From: Candidatus Fimimorpha faecalis
Lineage (GTDB): Bacteria > Bacillota > Clostridia > Lachnospirales > Lachnospiraceae
Length of the DNA stretch: 32,519 bases
Direction of reading: 5' to 3'
Assembly (NCBI GenBank): GCA_018712075.1
Contig: DVHN01000188.1
Span: 1-32,519 of the forward strand
The notes below the pieces were generated by a model. The model was given only the letters and a program-made list of their open reading frames with translations. It did no database searches and was not told the origin of the DNA. The translations under genes and the position numbers were made by a program. The number at the start of each line of letters is the position of its first letter. Within the stretch, counting starts at the first letter, position 1. Below, piece after piece: positions 15,331 to 23,045 of this stretch.

Positions 15331-16194
15331 ATGAATATTGAAGCATTTGTAAACGTGGCAAAACCACTGGGTTTGCTAGGTATAAAAATCAACCAGGGAG
15401 ATAATGTAATCGCCGAATGGCATTTAGAACAAGAGTGTCGAAGAAACATTTACTCCGCTACCAAAAGTTTCACATCCTGCGCTGTTGGCTTTGCAGTCCA
15501 AGAAGGATTGCTTTCTCTCAATGAAAAATTAACAGACGCTTTTTCTGAAGACATGCCAGAATATATCTCCGATAATTTAAGAAAAGCAACCGTAAGAGAT
15601 TTACTAACTATGTGCTTAGGACAAGAAAATGGAAATTTAATGGGTGCCCAAAGACCTCTCTATAAAGAAGACGATTGGGTAAAGATGTCATTTAAAATCC
15701 CATTTGTCTATGAACCAGGAACTCATTTTGTATACAATAATGTTGGACCTTATCTTGCGGGTATACTCGTTCAAAGACGGGCAGGATGTGACTTAGTTTC
15801 TTATCTAACTCCAAGATTTTTTTCTCATCTTGGAATTAAAAGCCCTACTTGGGAAACTGATCCATTAAGAAATTCTTTTGGAGCAGGCGGATTATTTTTA
15901 ACATTATCAGAATTACATAAATTTGGAATGTTCTATCTTAATCAAGGAACATGGAATGGTAAGCAATTACTAGATTCCGAATGGATAAAAGAAAGTACCA
16001 GACAACAAGTAGATGCCCCATATGGTTATCTATTTTGGCGTGGGAACTATAACTCCTATCGTGCAGATGGTAAATATTGTCAAATCTCCATGATTCTTCC
16101 AGAGAAACAGGTGGTCATCACTACTATGGCTGAATGTAGACAGGCAGATCTATTTATGCAAGCTTTGTATGAATGTATTTGCAAAGAACTATAG
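15331..16194 (+). CDS. Serine hydrolase of the class C beta-lactamase fold
   Basis: This 287-residue protein belongs to the beta-lactamase / D-alanyl-D-alanine carboxypeptidase / esterase superfamily. The nucleophile motif SxxK is Ser42-Ala-Thr-Lys45 (YSATKSF), and the YxN motif is Tyr135-Asn-Asn137 (FVYNNVGPYLAG). Supporting segments are VRDLLTMCLG (88-97), FGAGGLFLTLSELHKFG and LDSEWIKEST. There is no signal peptide or membrane anchor, so a cytoplasmic esterase or peptidase role is more likely than antibiotic resistance. I chose ATG 15331 over 15277 because AGGAG is 8 bases before it. No neighbour explains its substrate. Confidence 0.88.
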   Translation: MNIEAFVNVAKPLGLLGIKINQGDNVIAEWHLEQECRRNIYSATKSFTSCAVGFAVQEGLLSLNEKLTDAFSEDMPEYISDNLRKATVRDLLTMCLGQENGNLMGAQRPLYKEDDWVKMSFKIPFVYEPGTHFVYNNVGPYLAGILVQRRAGCDLVSYLTPRFFSHLGIKSPTWETDPLRNSFGAGGLFLTLSELHKFGMFYLNQGTWNGKQLLDSEWIKESTRQQVDAPYGYLFWRGNYNSYRADGKYCQISMILPEKQVVITTMAECRQADLFMQALYECICKEL

Positions 16195-16319
16195 TTTCTT
16201 TTAAACTTTAGATCAGTTTACAAGGAACTACATGCAGAACCTGTTTTCTCCACAATAAGGAAGTAAGTGTCCTGCTGCTGCCTCTGTTGCCAAAATTAAT
16301 TATAACTCATGTATTTTAA

Positions 16320-16900
16320 TTATAATTCTTCAACGAAGTGGTTACTATGCGTATCCCAATACTTTTTATATACAAAATTATTGTTGCCGTCAAAGTTTCG
16401 TTGATACATTCGAAAGAATACGGGGAAATCTTTGGGCTGCCATTGTTCCTCGTATGTATAGCAGTATTTCATACCACACGCCTGCATTACATCTCCACTT
16501 CTCGGATTATTTCTATCATGTGTGGCAGTGATATAAGGCAGTCCGTCTTTTTTTACTTGTTCCACAACAGCCTTACCAGCTTCCGTCACAATGCCCTTAT
16601 GCCAAAATTCCTTACGGAGTGGGTAACCAAAATCATGGTGCTCCTCCATATCAACCTTTATATAGCCGATAGGATAATTATTTTCTTTCAGACAGATGGC
16701 GTAGAGGCCTGCGCCTGGGCATATTTTGAAGCGTACCTTTCCTCATAAAACTTCCTTGTTTCCTCCATACTTTTTACTGGATACCAGGGCAAAAACTTAT
16801 TGACTTCCTCATCCTGGAGTATAAGAAATAATGCTTCCAAATCTCTTTCTGTAAATTTTCTTAAAATCAAACGCTCTGTTTCTATTGTAGGTGTATTCAT
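16320..16900 (-). pseudogene. GNAT (RimJ/RimL-type) acetyltransferase, frameshifted
   Basis: The N-terminal part (16900 to about 16700) reads MNTPTIETERLILRKFTERD and continues to YASKYAQAQA, then hits a stop. From about 16705 the homologous protein continues in another frame as LYAICLKENNYPIGYIKVDM and runs on through HHDFGYPLRKEFWHKG to the end at 16320, with a complete C-terminal half. The break lies in the G/C-rich stretch around 16700-16712 and needs only a 1- or 2-base indel. The combined length (about 190 residues) is right for the family. It is either a recent pseudogene or a sequencing error. It lies 32 bases downstream of another GNAT gene in the same direction. Confidence 0.85.
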
Positions 16901-16932
16901 CTATTTTTTCCCCATTGCCTGCAAATATTTCC

Positions 16933-17385
16933 TCAAGATTTCTGCGAAAGGTTCATATATAAAAGTGGGTAAGGATTACCTTGTTCGTCGTGATCTGTTC
17001 TTTTATAAACTTGAAAACCCATATGCTCATAAAATCCTTTTGCCTGGGGATTTTGCTCGTTTACAGCTACTCTTTTCACAGAATAATTTTTGATCCCAAA
17101 TTGAATTAGATGTTTTCCCAATCCTTTTCCTCTTTCTTCTGGCGTGATGAACAGCATTTCAAGGCTTTCATTCTCAATCCCCATAAAAGCAACCAGATTA
17201 TTGTTTTCATCTTCTGCTATCACGAGATTTTCAATGTTGCTGATTGCCTGTGGGACATATTCTTTGATACTTACTATTTCACCTTCGGATAAAAATAAGT
17301 GAGTTGCCCTTACAGACTTTTCCCATACTTTCAAGAGTGTCTGTATTAAATCAACCGATTTTTCACAAACTTCAATAATTTTCAT
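16933..17385 (-). CDS. GNAT-family N-acetyltransferase
   Basis: This 150-residue acetyltransferase has the acetyl-CoA pyrophosphate-binding segment LFITPEERGKGLGKHLI (78-94) and the later helix NEQNPQAKGFYEHMGF (109-124), both characteristic of single-domain GNATs of the YjaB/PhnO-like kind. I begin it at ATG 17385 because GGGGGAGG lies 3 bases upstream; an earlier ATG at 17436 would add a basic, low-similarity stretch. It is the first of two neighbouring acetyltransferase genes on the minus strand, the second being broken. The acyl acceptor cannot be predicted. Confidence 0.9.
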   Translation of the reverse strand: MKIIEVCEKSVDLIQTLLKVWEKSVRATHLFLSEGEIVSIKEYVPQAISNIENLVIAEDENNNLVAFMGIENESLEMLFITPEERGKGLGKHLIQFGIKNYSVKRVAVNEQNPQAKGFYEHMGFQVYKRTDHDEQGNPYPLLYMNLSQKS

Positions 17386-17522
17386 TAACCTCCCCCTTTT
17401 TTCCTTTCTCTCAAATTTCGGATGTTTCCTATACATCGATTATACTACATCTCTTACCGAAATCAATAATTTCATTAAGAATACTTGGCAGTTCTCTAAA
17501 CTGTATTTTACTGAATATATAT

Positions 17523-17570
17523 AAACCGATATAGAATCTCTCCTAGATGGTGTAGAATCTATATCGGTTT
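17523..17570. repeat. 13-bp inverted repeat, possible terminator
   Basis: AAACCGATATAGA and TCTATATCGGTTT are perfect complements with a 22-base spacer, in the 292-base gap between the GNAT gene and the alpha/beta hydrolase. The plus-strand side is followed by TTCTC and the minus-strand side by TATATATATT, so neither has an ideal U-tract. It is probably a weak terminator for the hydrolase transcript. A decayed insertion-element end is possible but no transposase is nearby. Confidence 0.5.
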
Positions 17571-17677
17571 TTCTCAGTTTTATGACTTAATGTTCTGCAT
17601 TCTTAATACGACTTTGGTAAAGTTTTCTACAAAGAGGAATACAATATTTTTTAATATTTTCAACAAACAGATATTTC

Positions 17678-18634
17678 TTATTTTAAATTATCTTTGAAGA
17701 AATTCTCCATCTTATCAAATGGAATCTTATCTTTTCGATCATATAAATCAGTATGAACCGTATCTGGGAGGATCAGAAGTTCCTTATTCTCTCCTTTTAA
17801 TTTCTTGAACGCATCTTTGCTAAAATAACAAGAATGTGCCTTTTCTCCATGAATCATCAGAACTGCACTGCGAATTTCATCGCTGTAGTTTAAAATTGGC
17901 ATATTAATAAAAGACAATGCCGAAGTTGTATTCCAACCTTCATTTGAGTTTAGGGAACGTTCACTATATCCTCTTTCTGTTTTATAATAATCATAATAGT
18001 CTTTTACAAAAAATGGTGCATCTTCTGGAAGAGGATCTACGACACCGCCTGCTCTGGCAAAGGTGCCATTTTTATAATCCTTTGTACGCTGAGCATTTAA
18101 TGTTTTCTTCAATTCATATCGAGCATCTGCATCCATAACGTCAAAATATCCATTTGCATTGACACGACTCATATCATACATCGTAGAAGTAACTGTCGCT
18201 TTAATACGAGTATCCATCGCTGCTGCGTTCAAACCCATTCCACCAAATCCACAAATTCCAATGATCCCAATTTTTTCATTATCCACACAATCTAAATTAG
18301 AGAGAAAATCGACCGCTGCTGAAAAATCTTCTGTATTAATATCTGGAGATGCAACATTTCTAACTTCACCGCCACTTTCTCCAATAAACGATGGATCAAA
18401 AGCCAGCGCTGCAAACCCTCTGGAAGCCATTTCGTCCGCATAAAGCCCAGATGCCTGCTCTTTTACTGCACCAAAAGGACCACAAACTGCGATTGCTGCA
18501 AGTTTTCCTTTTGAATTTTTAGGTGTGTAAAGATCACCTGCCAATTCAATTCCATAACGATTTCTAAACCGCACTGGTGTTCTATTTGCATTTTGACTAA
18601 GTGGAAACGTATATCCTTCATAAGCTGATTTCAT
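17678..18634 (-). CDS. Alpha/beta hydrolase (dienelactone-hydrolase/YcjY-like)
   Basis: This 318-residue protein has an alpha/beta hydrolase fold: a first strand region GIELAGDLYTPK (28-39), a CGPFGAVKEQ oxyanion region (51-60), FDPSFIGESGG (79-89), the nucleophile elbow GIIGICGFGGMGLNAAA (123-139), SAVLMIHGEKAHS for the acid, and PDTVHTDLYD with the likely catalytic His294. At the elbow, related proteins I know of read C-A-S-G-G with Ser as nucleophile; here the position is Phe130, leaving only Cys128 as a possible nucleophile. AGGAGG precedes the ATG. It is 20 bases downstream of a small MerR-effector-like gene and is probably co-transcribed with it. A divergent LysR gene may regulate both. 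The substrate is unknown. Confidence 0.85.
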   Translation of the reverse strand: MKSAYEGYTFPLSQNANRTPVRFRNRYGIELAGDLYTPKNSKGKLAAIAVCGPFGAVKEQASGLYADEMASRGFAALAFDPSFIGESGGEVRNVASPDINTEDFSAAVDFLSNLDCVDNEKIGIIGICGFGGMGLNAAAMDTRIKATVTSTMYDMSRVNANGYFDVMDADARYELKKTLNAQRTKDYKNGTFARAGGVVDPLPEDAPFFVKDYYDYYKTERGYSERSLNSNEGWNTTSALSFINMPILNYSDEIRSAVLMIHGEKAHSCYFSKDAFKKLKGENKELLILPDTVHTDLYDRKDKIPFDKMENFFKDNLK

Positions 18635-18654
18635 AAAAAAGTCCTCCTAATTTT

Positions 18655-18891
18655 TTAAATAATATTTCCATGTTTAATCTGATACACTAGAAAATCCAGA
18701 CAATCTATTTTCTCTTGATTTTTATGAAGCATATCCAGCAGTCTATTTTTTTGATATGCCAATAAACGGAGTAATTGTGCTTCTTGCTTTTTATCTACCA
18801 AAGAAATACATTGTTGAATTGTCTGAATATCAAATCCTGCGTCCTGTAGATTCTGAAGCAAAATGCCCTTTTTATCTGACGCTTCTGCCAT
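18655..18891 (-). CDS. Small helical protein resembling a MerR effector coiled coil
   Basis: This 78-residue protein is predicted mostly helical. Segments LLQNLQDAGFDIQTIQQCISL, QLLRLLAYQKNRLLDMLH and KIDCLDFLVYQIK look like the C-terminal dimerisation/effector helices of MerR-type regulators found in clostridia, but there is no DNA-binding domain. The strong site GGAGGTGAGGAT directly before ATG 18891 and the absence of a helix-turn-helix upstream indicate a stand-alone gene rather than a truncated MerR. It is followed after 20 bases by the alpha/beta hydrolase and faces away from a LysR gene. A role as a partner or modulator of a regulator is only a guess. Confidence 0.7.
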   Translation of the reverse strand: MAEASDKKGILLQNLQDAGFDIQTIQQCISLVDKKQEAQLLRLLAYQKNRLLDMLHKNQEKIDCLDFLVYQIKHGNII

Positions 18892-19054
18892 ATCCTCACC
18901 TCCGATAATTGCATTATAATATTATTATAAGAAATTATCCAATATCTATTTTTCATTTCCAGTTATTCTTGTATTAAATAACACAATCGGTTATACTAAC
19001 TTATAATAAACATTTTTGTTTGCGGCATCATCATATAAAATGGGAGGAAATCAG

Positions 19055-19930
19055 ATGGAAATTCGAGTATTACGTTATTTTCTGGAAATTGCAAGAGAAG
19101 AAAATATGACACGAGCAGCAGCACGACTTCATGTTTCTCAACCTTCTTTATCTCGCCAAATGAAAGAACTGGAAGAAGAACTTGGAAAGAAGTTATTTAC
19201 TCGCAGCAATTATAGCATTCATTTGACGGATGAGGGAATGTTACTGCGTAAAAGAGCGGAAGATTTGCTGGCTATAGCAGATAAAATTACGAATGAATTT
19301 CGGACTATGGACGATATCACAGGAGGAGATATTTATATCGGCTGTGCAGAATCTTACTTAATTAAATATCTTGCAGCAGCTGTACGGAATTTAAATGAAC
19401 GTTATCCAGGTATTCATTATCATATTATCAGCGGTGATACTGCAATCGTAGCAGAACGCCTAGATCGTGGATTATTTGACATGGCATTTATTGTAGAACC
19501 TCCAGATCTATCCAAATACAACTATTTAGAAGTCCCAGAAAGTGATACTTGGGGCGTTATTATGCGTAAAGACTGTCCATTAGCCCAAAAATCAGCAATT
19601 CAATTAGAAGATTTAATTCCTTACCCAGTTTTTTGTTCCGAACAATCTGCAAAAGTGGATTTGCCTCGCTGGTGTGGTGAAAAGGTAGACCAACTTCAAA
19701 TTATGGCTACCTTTAACCTTTCCAATAACGGAGCTGTGTTTGTGCGGGAAGGACTTGGCGTTGAACTTACTTTCGATAAACTAATTGAAATCACTCCTGA
19801 TAGCACCCTTTGTTTTCGCCCCATTACTCCAGAACTTCATACAAAAATGTATGTAATCTGGAAAAAATATCAAGTATTTACACCCGTAGCACAACTTTTG
19901 TTAGATGAACTGAAAAAAATATTCCAGTAA
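19055..19930 (+). CDS. LysR-family transcriptional regulator
   Basis: This 291-residue LysR protein has helix-turn-helix residues about 16-40 (NMTRAAARLHVSQPSLSRQ) and the linker helix LGKKLFTRSNYSIHLTDEG. The effector domain begins near residue 90 (GGDIYIGCAESYLIKYLAAAV) and includes FVREGLGVELTFDKLIEI. I place the start at ATG 19055, preceded by GGGAGGAAATCAG; the upstream TTG at 19016 lacks a site. It is divergent from the small helical protein and alpha/beta hydrolase genes, its probable targets. The 160-base intergenic region is AT-rich, with no unambiguous T-N11-A site picked out. A bidirectional terminator follows. Confidence 0.92.
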   Translation: MEIRVLRYFLEIAREENMTRAAARLHVSQPSLSRQMKELEEELGKKLFTRSNYSIHLTDEGMLLRKRAEDLLAIADKITNEFRTMDDITGGDIYIGCAESYLIKYLAAAVRNLNERYPGIHYHIISGDTAIVAERLDRGLFDMAFIVEPPDLSKYNYLEVPESDTWGVIMRKDCPLAQKSAIQLEDLIPYPVFCSEQSAKVDLPRWCGEKVDQLQIMATFNLSNNGAVFVREGLGVELTFDKLIEITPDSTLCFRPITPELHTKMYVIWKKYQVFTPVAQLLLDELKKIFQ

Positions 19931-19948
19931 TTCAACGATACAATTTAC

Positions 19949-19993
19949 AAAAATGCCCGCCTGCATTTCTTTTTGAATCAGGTGAGCATTTTT
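19949..19993. terminator. Bidirectional terminator between LysR and the MBL-fold gene
   Basis: AAAAATGCCCGCCTG pairs with CAGGTGAGCATTTTT (one mismatch, one G-U) around a 15-base loop. The flanking A and T runs give a U-tract on either strand, suiting the convergent genes on both sides. Confidence 0.85.
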
Positions 19994-20002
19994 GTTATAA
20001 TT

Positions 20003-20770
20003 TTAAAAATGATAGCATTCCCCATCATTTGGAATTCGTACTTGACGATCCAGGTTTTGCTGTTTTAAATATAATTCCAGTTCAGCACGAGTAACTGTTG
20101 CATGATTCACTGCCTCCATATGGCTGGCAATAATAACGGCATAAGGAGCTGCTTTACATGTTTTGCATACATCTTCTGCATCCATAATCAATCGTCCTAC
20201 TCCCAACATAACTGCACCACAAGCATTGACAACTACGACATCAGGATGATAAGTATTTAATGCTTCTTCCACTCCTCGGTAGTAAACGGTGTCTCCTGCT
20301 ACATACAATGTCTTTTCTTTCTTTGCAGTAAATACGATACCACAAACCTGACCTGCCGTCTGTTCTGGAACTTCTCCATGCATTCCTTCTGTACGGATTA
20401 ATGTTGCATCTCCAAAATTAACTCCCTTGTCTGTTAACACAGTCACATATTGATATCCAAAAGATTCCACCTGTAATTTTGTGTTTTCATCTGGTACAAA
20501 AACAGGAATCTGTTTTTTTAACATAGCTGCTGTCTCTGGTTCAAAATGATCTGGATGAATATGAGTAACAACAATAGCATCTACTCCATCCATTATTTTT
20601 TCTACTGGCATAGGTAATTCCACCATAGGCGATGGCAACTTGGCTTTTTCTAAATCAGGAGATGGGGCACTCATTCCCATCCCTTTTTTCTGAAACCATG
20701 GATCAATAATCCACTTTTTATCTGCATAATTAACAACAATTGTTGCATTTCGAATTTGCTGAATTTCCAC
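20003..20770 (-). CDS. MBL-fold metallo-hydrolase (UlaG-like)
   Basis: This 255-residue metallo-beta-lactamase-fold hydrolase has the metal motif THIHPDHF (His70, His72, Asp74, His75), a further ligand candidate His131 (GMHGE), VAGDTVYY (Asp160) and IIASHMEAVNH (His217). The short N-terminus RNATIVVNYADKKWIIDPW resembles UlaG/YtnP-type cytoplasmic hydrolases, which act on lactones or phosphodiesters; the actual substrate is unknown. AGGAGGTAATTATTGT lies before the ATG. It is divergent from a TetR-type gene, with mirrored promoters between them, so TetR control is likely. Confidence 0.9.
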   Translation of the reverse strand: MEIQQIRNATIVVNYADKKWIIDPWFQKKGMGMSAPSPDLEKAKLPSPMVELPMPVEKIMDGVDAIVVTHIHPDHFEPETAAMLKKQIPVFVPDENTKLQVESFGYQYVTVLTDKGVNFGDATLIRTEGMHGEVPEQTAGQVCGIVFTAKKEKTLYVAGDTVYYRGVEEALNTYHPDVVVVNACGAVMLGVGRLIMDAEDVCKTCKAAPYAVIIASHMEAVNHATVTRAELELYLKQQNLDRQVRIPNDGECYHF

Positions 20771-20799
20771 AATAATTACCTCCTAATTTGTTTCAATCA

Positions 20800-20909
20800 T
20801 TTATTGACATCTTGTATAAAAATTATTATACTATATTTTAAAAAAAGTAACAATTACAGTTTCCCAAAAACAGAACAATCCTAGACAGATTTGAAAAATT
20901 GTCAATAAA
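20800..20909. promoter_or_regulatory. Mirrored divergent promoters of the MBL-fold and TetR genes
   Basis: Plus strand: TTGACA (20804-20809), 17 bases, TATACT (20827-20832), leading to the TetR gene. Minus strand: TTGACA (20905-20900), 16 bases, TAGGAT (20883-20878), leading to the MBL gene. Each -35 is part of the same decamer, TTTATTGACA at 20800-20809 and its exact complement TGTCAATAAA at 20900-20909. These arms may serve as paired operator half-sites for the TetR protein. Confidence 0.65.
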
Positions 20910-20922
20910 TTTGGAGGAATCT

Positions 20923-21537
20923 ATGAATAAAAAAACTCGTAAAACGGATCGGCGCACAATCTATACAAAAAATGTAATCAAAGATGCACTATTAAAATTG
21001 ATGGAAAAAAAACAATTTGACCAAATAACTGTTGCTGCACTTTGTAGACAGGCAGAAATCACCCGTGCAACTTTTTATATCCATTACGACAACTTAACTG
21101 TAGTACTGAACGAGTTGTTAGAGGACGCATTACAAACCACCGAACATGAATCGAGTAACCTTAATTCTAATATGTTGAAAATGCTTGATTTTATTACATC
21201 CCAACGAAATCTTACTACATTAGAGCAATATGATACGCTATTACCTATCTGTCAACGAATAGCAAATCAACCAAAATATCGTGTACTTTTTTTAGATGAA
21301 AGCCTATCGGCCTATATTATCAAAAAAATATATGTAACAGAACGAGATAAGATAGTTCCATTGTTAATAAACCAATGCCACCTCTCCCGCAAAGAAGCAG
21401 ACAAGCTATACTTATTTGTTATTTATGGCGCCTATGAAGTAAACAAATCGATGCACTGGGAGAAAAATAAGGAATGGTATCAGCTACAAGGCAGTTTAAT
21501 CCGTTTTATTTTAGGCGGTCTGGATGCCTTGACCTAA
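20923..21537 (+). CDS. TetR/AcrR-family transcriptional regulator
   Basis: This 204-residue regulator has an N-terminal helix-turn-helix (IKDALLKLMEKKQFDQITVA, then ALCRQAEITRATFYIHYDNL at about 41-60) and an all-helical C-terminal domain of the TetR_C type with LYLFVIYGAYEVNKSMHWE, as in DhaS-like or DUF-type clostridial TetR proteins. The ATG at 20923 is preceded by TTGGAGGAATCT; an upstream in-frame ATG at 20899 has no site. It is divergent from the MBL-fold hydrolase. The ligand is unknown. Confidence 0.9.
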   Translation: MNKKTRKTDRRTIYTKNVIKDALLKLMEKKQFDQITVAALCRQAEITRATFYIHYDNLTVVLNELLEDALQTTEHESSNLNSNMLKMLDFITSQRNLTTLEQYDTLLPICQRIANQPKYRVLFLDESLSAYIIKKIYVTERDKIVPLLINQCHLSRKEADKLYLFVIYGAYEVNKSMHWEKNKEWYQLQGSLIRFILGGLDALT

Positions 21538-21703
21538 CTCTAAATTCACTAAAGAAGATGTCAGAAAATAAAACTCTCATATAAAACAATGGTACTTATA
21601 AAATTATTGAACACCACATCTAGCTAAATTTCTATATCTCTCGATATTCTCTGTTCAAACATTCAATCTGACTTTCTGCGATTTCAATTAAGTTTTTTTA
21701 TGG

Positions 21704-21735
21704 AAAAAAGAAACCTCCTCTAAGGATCCTTTTTT
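21704..21735. terminator. Bidirectional terminator-like hairpin
   Basis: AAAAAAG-type and CTTTTTT-type ends flank a stem with one mismatch and a short loop, centred on CCTCCTCTAAGG. U-tracts occur on both strands. It ends the YczE-like fragment frame on the minus strand and could also end the TetR transcript. The 166 bases between it and the TetR stop hold no recognisable gene, only a 22-codon open stretch on the minus strand (KNLIEIAESQIECLNREYRE). Confidence 0.55.
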
Positions 21736-22079
21736 ATCTCACAATAAAAGAAACCATTCTCATAAAATATAAGAACAGACAAAATACAAGCAGTCATAAC
21801 AAGTGTTATATCAAATCCTACTTTCATATATCCAAACTTAATTGGAAATACCTTACATATGGCAAGAACTACTCCTTCGCCTGCAAGCACTACAACACCT
21901 GCTTTTACTTCAAAACTAACACCAACGGCAACTAGTAAAATACTAATCAGACATAGTATCCACTGCTGCCAATATACAGTATATGTAATTCCTTGGACTA
22001 CCCACACTCCAAAATCCGTCAGATATCCAAAGAAAAACGTTACTGGGAGCTGCATAAGTTGAATTGGATGGTAGTCCAA
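21720..22079 (-). pseudogene. YczE/YitT-like membrane protein, internal fragment
   Basis: The open frame of about 119 codons resembles the middle of YczE/YyaS/YitT-type membrane proteins: PIQLMQLPVTFFFGYLTDFG, then VGVSFEVKAGVVVLAGEGVV and FGYMKVGFDITLVMTACILS. The first two membrane helices of the family and the usual C-terminal end (after ILSVLIF) are missing. There is no ATG or binding site at its upstream end; the frame begins straight after a stop codon belonging to another remnant. It is best read as a truncated, non-functional gene. Confidence 0.7.
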
Positions 22080-22197
22080 TTAAAAGGAGCAAACATCGCT
22101 TAAAAATATTTCAAATCTATCCTGCCTTTCCATCACATTACATATATTAATACAATTATCAAATGCAGTAAAGCGTTCAATTATGATGCTGTTGACG
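22080..22197 (-). other. Unidentified remnant between two pseudogenes
   Basis: A minus-strand open stretch of about 38 codons (SIIIERFTAFDNCINICNVM, then ERQDRFEIFLSDVCSF and a stop) without a start codon joins the LysR remnant to the YczE-like fragment. It looks like the end of a coding sequence but I do not recognise it. Confidence 0.35.
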
Positions 22198-22338
22198 CTG
22201 TTTTCCAATCTGTTTTTCCAAATCCATCATCTATTTTGATAGAGTAGACTGTGTCACAAACAAAACTTCCACAGCTTTTGTAATATTCTGTTCTCGTGCA
22301 ATAGCTAAAAAATAATATAACAATCTTGTTTCAATCAT
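22198..22338 (-). pseudogene. LysR-family regulator remnant (DNA-binding domain only)
   Basis: From ATG 22338 the minus strand reads MIETRLLYYFLAIAREQNIT, then KAVEVLFVTQSTLSK, a TAG stop, and MMDLEKQIGKQ. This is a clear LysR helix-turn-helix in which the Gln or Glu after TLSK has become TAG (CAG to TAG would be one transition). Similarity ends near 22198, where the family would continue LF.R. The effector domain is absent. AAGGAATATAATGGT precedes the start. Confidence 0.8.
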
Positions 22339-22480
22339 ACCATTATATTCCTTATCTTTTATTCGTACTTCTATTATATCTTTCTTTATCATTCTTATAA
22401 GCTATGGTATTCCATTATTCTTAACTATTTGTAATTTTCTTCCTTTCCATTTATAATAAAAATCAAAAAGGAGAATTATC

Positions 22481-23023
22481 ATGAAAAAAATTATTATTTG
22501 TATAATAGGAATCACTCTACTCCTTACGTTAGCAGGATACGCAGGCTCTTCTTCTGCTGAATCAACAAGCGACAACATAACAAAACAGAATGTATCTGAA
22601 AATACCACAGCTACTGAACTTACAGTTGATACAACACCCGAAACTATAACATCCAATAACATAGGAGAGGAAATAATGAAGATTTCTATAAAATCATCCG
22701 ATTACGAGATTATCTATGAATTAAATAACAGCCAAGCTGCAAAAGACTTATATTCTCAGCTTCCATTGACTCTAAATGTGGAAGATTTCAGTACAAACGA
22801 GAAAATCTTTTATCCCCCAAATAAATTAGATACTTCTTACACTCCAACCGCAGAAGGACATAATGGCAGCCTATGTTATTATTCCCCATGGGGCGATGTA
22901 GTAATGTTTTATGACCATTTCAGCCCAAACAGCAGCTTATATGAATTGGGTCGGGTTGTTTCTGGTGAAACTGATATCGAAAATCTGACTGGAACCATAA
23001 CTGTTTCTGTCTATAAAGAATAA
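22481..23023 (+). CDS. Exported cyclophilin-like fold protein, lipobox Cys replaced by Tyr
   Basis: This 180-residue protein has an N-terminal hydrophobic signal (about 3-19, KIIICIIGITLLLTLAGYAGSS), a Ser/Thr/Asn-rich linker (about 22-65) and a C-terminal domain of the cyclophilin-like type (about 66-178: MKISIKSSDYEIIYELNNSQ, LPLTLNVEDF, CYYSPWGDVVMFYDHF, LGRVVSGETDIENLTG). Close relatives with such a linker are usually lipoproteins with L-A-G-C; here the residue is Tyr19 (codon TAC). AAGGAGAATTATC precedes the start. A second in-frame ATG at 22676 has its own AGGAGAGGAAATA site and would give a 115-residue cytoplasmic form. The domain's function in this family is unknown; isomerase activity should not be assumed. 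Confidence 0.85.
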   Translation: MKKIIICIIGITLLLTLAGYAGSSSAESTSDNITKQNVSENTTATELTVDTTPETITSNNIGEEIMKISIKSSDYEIIYELNNSQAAKDLYSQLPLTLNVEDFSTNEKIFYPPNKLDTSYTPTAEGHNGSLCYYSPWGDVVMFYDHFSPNSSLYELGRVVSGETDIENLTGTITVSVYKE

Positions 23024-23045
23024 GAAAAGAAACCAAAAACAGTAT

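Noticed and set aside
17523-17570. Insertion-sequence terminal repeats
   Set aside because: The arms are only 22 bases apart with no transposase; a hairpin or weak terminator explains them better.
22402-22662. 86-codon minus-strand frame upstream of and within the cyclophilin-like gene
   Set aside because: Its hydrophobic stretch is the complement of the signal peptide and linker region, and no binding site precedes it.
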